Shown here piece by piece: positions 59,201 through 64,000 of a DNA stretch of 64,000 nt. Origin of the DNA: Lunularia cruciata (Eukaryota; Streptophyta; Marchantiopsida; Lunulariales; Lunulariaceae); assembly GCA_948567375.1 (NCBI GenBank), contig OX419760.1:20770001-20834000 (forward strand), in the 5' to 3' direction. Both the position numbers and the translations under genes were made by a program. Numbering within the stretch: position 1 is the first letter of the stretch; every line of letters begins with the position of its first letter. The notes under the pieces are model-generated. The model had not been told where the DNA came from. It made no database searches and was given only the letters and a program-made list of their open reading frames with translations.

Positions 59201-59516
59201 AGCAAGGTGTGGCAACTCCTCCAATCCTCAGCCAATGGTATTGTCCACTTGAATCTTGACCTATCAAAGAGACTGATTTCTCAAAGCCAAATCTGACGTA
59301 AGTAGCAATACCTCCAAAGCCCCTTCCTTTGTGTTGTCTCCGCTTGTTCCAGGTTGAACCAACAAGAGTGAATCCTTCAATGTCTTGAATGGTGTTTCCT
59401 TCATGTTCCCATGTCTCCACAAGATTGATCAGATGAGCATCATCCCACAAAGGCTTAGCGCTGGAGTACTTGGTATGTGTGAGCCCATGAACATTCCAAA
59501 ACAGTACTCTAAAGGT
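56292..59516 (-). pseudogene. LINE ORF2: APE endonuclease and reverse transcriptase, one stop
   Basis: An ORF of about 1074 codons with one in-frame TGA at 57887-57885. Endonuclease: LFWNVHGLTHTK at the start, NLVETWE, GFGGIATYVRFG, LVLGDFNARI (GDFN about 59066-59055), GGSSTIDYMLTS and PESDHAPLSC. Reverse transcriptase: AFIDFRKAFDKV (about 57730), IQGCSLSPTLFGIFIDD, ALLYADDVVLLS (YADD about 57431-57420), SSYKYLGLEFSH. The C-terminus has a Cys/His cluster CKLCIMSKVEDEHHVFVDC common in LINEs. There is no ATG between the preceding TAG and the first endonuclease motif. The clade was not settled; the repeat tail is unlike plant L1. Confidence 0.88.
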
Positions 59517-59525
59517 CTAGAATTG

Positions 59526-60241
59526 CTATGCAATAGCTGAAAATTTCTTTTGAGTAATCACAGCTCTATTATCTCTCAAGAATGCAACAAAACCTGCTTG
59601 TTGAGCCTCCTTCACTTTTGCTAATTCTTCCTTCTTGGTTGTGCACCTTGTTGTCCCAATCTATATGCTTGCAAAATCTGAGGATCATGGACTCTCAAAG
59701 AATCAGCAATAAACTCACACACTATGGCCTTGGTGTTTTCCTTCTCAATCTCAGGCAAACCTGAAATCCTCAAGTTCTTCATTCTCACCAATTGGTTCTC
59801 CTTCTCAACCTCATGCTCTTGCAAGTAAGAGATTTGAGCCACCTTCGTAGCTTCAGCATATGACTTCATCTTGACCTCTAATGTGTCAACCATCTCTTGC
59901 AGCCCTCCATTTTGTGAAGCAATGTTGGTGGCTTGTGCTCCCAAGGAAGCAACCTTCTCAGTAGCATCCACCATACCCTTGGTGGAGTCTAACATCAAAT
60001 TGCTACTCTTCTTGGGTTCTTGGATATCTACGGTGATCGAATTCAGAGATTCTTTCACAGTCAAGACATCAACTCTAACGGTTTGCAAATCTGCCATAAG
60101 AGTGTTCATGCATTGAGACATGGGGGCAAAAAAGCTCTTGAGTTCCTTGTGGAAGTCATTTGCTTTTCTATACATTTCAGCAAGCTGTTGCTGTTTTGAA
60201 GCTATCTCAGCAATGTCTTGCATCATCTTGGAAGCTTCCAT
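59526..60241 (-). pseudogene. LINE ORF1 protein (coiled-coil, RNA-binding type), one deletion
   Basis: ATG at 60241 (MEASKMMQDIAEIASKQQQL). The first half is a likely coiled coil (about residues 1-140, with heptad-like LADLQTVRVDVLTVKESLNS). The second half has MKNLRISGLPEIEKENTKAI and SLRVHDPQILQAYRLG, resembling the RNA-binding core of L1-type ORF1 proteins. The frame stops at 59621 because about 125 bp present in copies e and h are missing here. The original C-terminus resumes in the frame that reads AGFVAFLRDNRAVITQKKF and ends at the TAG at 59528-59526. Function in the family: chaperone that coats the LINE RNA. Confidence 0.8.
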
Positions 60242-60890
60242 TCTAAAATTTCTAACAGATACTATGAGAATATATCCTCTGGTTCACTCACACTCTGTGA
60301 ACACCAATAGCTCTACACCAAAAATCAACTCCTTTGGACTTGTAAATCAAAAGTTGCAAACTTTTGAATTTGAGTTTTTCCTACATGAAAATTTTGAAAT
60401 CCTACAGATTTCGAAAATTCATAACCTTGGCTACAGTACTTTAAAATCTACAATAGATGACTCAATCAAAAGCTCTTGAGAAATTCTATCCAATGAATCA
60501 AAAATGAACTCATTTGAGCCAATAGACATGAAGTTATGGCCTCTAGAGTTCTCTATGGAAACTTCTAAACCTCATTGAATCAAAGAATTCAAATGCTCAT
60601 AACTGCAAGCAAAAAGCTTCAAATTCTATGAAATGAATTTCAATCAATAGCTATTGACAAGATGCTTCTAATGAGTCCAAGATCACCTCATTTGAAGATG
60701 TGAGTCCAAAGTTCCAGCCTCTGAAAGTTGCAGATTTGAGCACCACCAACCGCACAAGAACACAGATTGATGAATTTCGAAACTTCTTCCACAGAACTCC
60801 AACTTCAGCAACCAGGAGTTCAAAAGAAAGCCCTCTCACAGCTCTTTCCAATGAGTCCAAGATTGAAAGATTTGGACTTGAAAGATTTGG

Positions 60891-62030
60891 AAAGATAAGT
60901 GTATCTTTGTTATGAGTAAATCCTTGAGAAGCATGTACATCCTTTTCAAAATGAGCTCTCTTCTTCTCTTGTGCCAAAAGCTCCAAATTAAGACCTTTGG
61001 AGTTTGAGCTAAAACCCTTCTCATACTTACTCTCATCCACACCTATGGATGTTATCTCCTTACCTTTTTTTGGATTAGGAGCCACACTACCTCCCTCTTT
61101 CTCTCTATTGGCTCCTTCATAACCCTTTCCTCCATGATAAGTGGAATTTGGGCAATTCCTTTGGATATGGCCTCTTCTTCCACAACCAAAATAATTTCTA
61201 TCATTGAAATAGTTGGATATTTGGCCTCCTCTCTATGGATCATTTCCATAACTCCTAGGGCCTCTCCTTACATTCTAATCAACTTCTATCTTCTCCCATA
61301 GTTGCACCACATTGATCTTGAGATTTGCAAGTTGTTCTACGATGGTTTGAAGTAGATCTTTTGGTGGAGGTGCAATAAAACTAGAGCAACTAATACTTTT
61401 AGTGCAATCCTTGTCACCATTCTTGTAGCCTTGAGGAGGATGCATAACGTCCTTCACCACCAAATCACTCTCATCTTCTTCCAAACTCTCCTCCATAAAA
61501 ATTGCAATCTTGATAACTTCAACCTTGGAAGAAGGTTTCTCATATCTCACCTTACTTCTAAAGTGTGGTCTCAACCCTCCCAAAATTTTTTTAGTGAGCA
61601 TGGCCCTTATGACAATCATATTAATCTCCACATCATCCTCACCTTTCCTCAATACTATGTGAAATATGGACTCTAACTTCTCCACTCTTTCTACATAGAC
61701 TCTCATTTTCTCTCCATCTCCTTGTTTTAGAAAAGTAACCTTACTCATCAATCTCTCATAACTCTCATCTAGAAGAAAGTTCTCAATGAGTGCTCAAGTC
61801 AAACTCTCCCAAGACTCTTCTTGCCTATCTCTCCTTTGTCTCTTTTGGTATTCTGACTCATACCATGTAAGTGTTGCATCCTCAAAGAAATCCAATAATA
61901 ATGAGGTCCACTCATTCTTCCTCTTCTCATTATTTCCTATGCAAGCTCTCTTAAAGTCTTTCACAAAGGCTTCCACATCTTCTCCATCCTTGCCAAAGAA
62001 AACCAAATTTTTCTCCATCTTAACCCTTCA
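60891..62030 (-). mobile_element. Gypsy family 2, gag region (fossil)
   Basis: Minus-strand gag: a frame from 62018 begins MEKNLVFFGKDGEDVEAFVK and has TSLLLDFFEDATLTWYESEY, the capsid-like part of plant Ty3/gypsy gag. A frame at 61751-61275 continues with GDGEKMRVYVERVEKLESIF and GGLRPHFRSKVRYEKPSSKV. A zinc-knuckle-like GCGRRGHIQRNCPNS is near 61190-61145. The element is broken in several places and its pol side is displaced by the LINE at 56187-60890. Confidence 0.8.
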
Positions 62031-63069
62031 TTATCTTTCTCTTTCTCTCAATATTTTTTATTTCATTTTCTTTTCTCTCACTCTATAACTAATAGAGTAT
62101 GTACATGACTAACACCATTTGAGACTACTCCACCCTAGAGAACACAAAAGGTTCAAGTTGCTCCAAGATTTCTAGAGCAACATCCAATCCTAGAGTGCAT
62201 ATTAATAAAACCCTTGTGCATAGTTCATCCATAAGTTGAAAGATTATTTCCATCACTAATCTTGAAAACTAGATGATAAAGTTTAACTTTGCAAAATTGA
62301 CCTTTTCATAATCTTGCTAAATTCTCTCAACTGCTATGTCATAGTTCTTTGAATTTTTTTACAATTGATAACAACTCAGGGGTGCATTCTTTTATAAAAT
62401 TTTAGATCTTTCATCAAGCCATTTTGCCTAGGTACCTTTCTGTTCATCACACATATTTCAGATTTCATTTGAAAACCATCTCCCTCACTTTAAAAACTCA
62501 TAACTCCTTGTGAAAAAACATTCCCTCTCTGATTGTTGGGCCAAAATGTAAGATATAATGCACTGAATTTTCTTGGAAAGTTTCAAAATAGTCCGTTGAG
62601 AATTGAAGAAATGCCAAATTCTATACAAATTTCCAAAGAGCATGTAGTTTTAGGAGTAGTTTACCCTATCAACTTTCAAAAATTGTAGCTCAATGCTCAT
62701 AGTAGCTCTCACAATAATTTTAACTGTGATAACTTAAGAATAACCCAAACTATCATGTGTAAAAATTTCAAGTCCAAATCTCAAACTTGAGATTTTGCCC
62801 AAAATCACCATAATCTCCAAAATTTGCAATCCACCTCATGCAATCTTTCCAAATCCTCTCATGTGTACAAGATGTACAATATCATCTCAAAGACATCATA
62901 ATGAGTTACAAGCTACGCAAATGGGTCCATGTTCTCTAACATAAGTTCAACCCTTTGCTCCTTTAGTATTCTCTCCAAGTGAGCTCTCATAACATCCTTT
63001 TGCTTAATATAGAATTATACGCAAAACATTATCTTGCCTTTTAAAGAGATCTGGGGAATAGAACCAAAT
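62031..63069 (-). mobile_element. Gypsy family 2, leader between LTR and gag
   Basis: About 1 kb of AT-rich sequence without frames, lying in the sense direction between the LTR (about 63758-63070) and the gag start at 62018. A non-coding leader of this length is usual in large Ty3/gypsy elements. No primer binding site was recognised with confidence. Confidence 0.5.
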
Positions 63070-63758
63070 ATTTAAGCCAGCTTGTCTTTCACTCAAGATG
63101 AACCTTTGATGGCTATTATTGTACCGTACCATGACTAAGAATGCAAGGAACTCCAACTCCATTATATACCTCTAAGGTTAACACCCCAAGACTCAAGACA
63201 TTGTTCACTAAAGAATTCAATGAGAAAGAGATAGTTACCAATGAAAAGATGATAGAACTTCCTCACTCCTAATTTATATACTTGTGAAATAGTTACACAT
63301 CAAATTTATTAATTATTGGAATAACTTATGTTATTAGACTAAAAGTCAAATAAATTCAAACAGCTCAAGGAATATCCATACTCATATAGATATTCTCCTA
63401 AGCATGTGGTCTTATCTTGACCCAACCACTAAGTGAAGGATTCCTTCACATAGGCTTTCCTTGGACTATAGAAGAATCCAAAACAAGAAAGGCTTATGAG
63501 TCCAAGAGTTCTTAACTCTTTCCTCAAAACCAAACACCTAGGAAAAATACAAAATCAACACACTAGAATCCAAAATAAAAGTGCTCATCTTTTCCACTTC
63601 TTCTAAAGTAAGGTCCTCTCTACCTTAACATGATGACTAATTTTAGCTAATCATGAAAAATATAGAACTATCCTTTATCTCTATATAAATAATATTTCTC
63701 AAATACTTTAGTACCAAACTAAATATCAATAGCACATACATGCACAAATGGGTGTTAT
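63070..63758 (-). mobile_element. Gypsy family 2, 5' LTR (fossil)
   Basis: On the minus strand it starts TATAACACCCATTTG and matches the LTR at 44458-45145 along its length with substantial divergence (shared: GAACTCTTGGACTCA-like, AAGGAATCCTT, TGTCTTGAGTCTTGG). The 3' border is approximate. Confidence 0.65.
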
Positions 63759-63814
63759 AAAACCAATCCAATACCCTATGCATCTGATCCATGAAGATTG
63801 TTGGAGCATTATAG

Positions 63815-63895
63815 ACCAATGAAAATATGGAATATAAAGCCTAGAAGACCCAAAGAGTCAAAAGGTTGAAAACACAATACAAAACATATGAAATG
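63815..63895 (-). mobile_element. LINE family 1 tail
   Basis: Minus-strand 3' UTR of LINE family 1 (AATATAAAGCCTAGAAGACC, AAAGAGTCAAAAGGTTG) with a degraded tail CCAATGAAAATATGG at its left. It is cut at 63895 by the LTR that starts at 63896, so the LINE may continue beyond the window. Confidence 0.8.
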
Positions 63896-64000
63896 TGTAA
63901 TACCAAGAGCTAGCCATATGATCTAGATGTGAAATTTGGTTTAGTAACATCTAGAATGATGTTATACATGATGGTCAAAATAGATAAGATAGAAGTATCA
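63896..64000 (+). mobile_element. Start of an LTR, same family as the solo LTR
   Basis: Begins TGTAATACCAAGAGCTAGCC and matches 37419-37522 nearly base for base until the window ends. It is inserted in a LINE tail. Its high similarity to the solo LTR shows that this LTR family was active after the methyltransferase gypsy element had inserted. Confidence 0.85.

Larger units (their letters stand above)
56187..60890 (-). mobile_element. LINE family 1, nearly complete copy
   Basis: The best copy of the family, about 4.7 kb. In sense order it has a leader of about 650 bp (60890-60242), ORF1, ORF2, a 3' UTR of about 80 bp and a tail of three TTTCATTG units at 56187-56211. It sits inside an older gypsy element. 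Damage is light: one deletion of about 125 bp in ORF1 and one in-frame TGA in ORF2, so this is the youngest LINE insertion in the window. The exact 5' end is set by where similarity to copy f stops (about 60880-60895); no target duplication could be fixed. Confidence 0.88.

Noticed and set aside
59505-59545. Reassignment of TAG to a sense codon in this organism
   Set aside because: The host protease gene ends with TAG at the expected C-terminus, and decayed copies are enough to explain other in-frame stops in LINEs.

Overview
The window comes from a nuclear chromosome of a land plant or close streptophyte relative, most likely a non-seed plant (bryophyte, lycophyte or fern grade); the species cannot be fixed from the sequence. 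Three things point this way. There is a nine-exon gene with canonical GT/AG introns for a plant-type aspartyl protease of the APCB1 group. A scrap of very AT-rich plastid DNA from the ycf2 gene lies in one of its introns. The surrounding transposons are plant-like LINEs and Ty3/gypsy elements.

Layout. 1-2225: nested LINE fragments. 3451-25438: the one host gene I can support, on the minus strand. Its nine exons were placed by hand from splice sites and reading phase and sum to 1791 bp (596 aa). Two 8-kb introns (intron 7, 3912-11894; intron 1, 16820-24845) are filled with a repeat family of unknown class whose units share a head with a CCGTTC/GAACGG inverted repeat. Intron 7 also holds a reverse transcriptase relic of Penelope-like character, and intron 6 holds the ycf2 scrap. 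25439-26400: gene 5' flank. 26427-28035: three tandem repeats of about 73 bp and the eroded 3' half of a second LINE type. 28036-32183: AT-rich DNA without genes. 32184-42643: an old, heavily broken Ty3/gypsy element with two unusual extra parts, a C5-cytosine DNA methyltransferase domain between protease and reverse transcriptase and a PHD zinc finger after the integrase. A solo LTR and a 60-bp LINE tail have landed inside it. 42757-46370: an unrecognised eroded coding region, an LTR of a second gypsy family, and featureless DNA. 46380-60890: a LINE graveyard (at least four large copies plus tails) with a pogo-like DNA transposon inside one copy and one nearly intact 4.7-kb LINE inside an older gypsy element. 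60891-64000: the gag side, leader and LTR of that gypsy element, another LINE tail and the start of another LTR.

The main points of interest are the methyltransferase and PHD finger in the gypsy element, and the LINE family's gene layout. In that LINE, ORF1 and ORF2 lie in one reading frame separated by TAG CAA TTC, close to the known UAG-CAR-YYA read-through context, ORF2 has no ATG before its endonuclease, and the 3' ends carry a (TTTCATTG)n type tail. The host gene is the only functional unit that can be argued for; almost everything else is mobile DNA in various stages of decay. All calls are by eye, without database searches.
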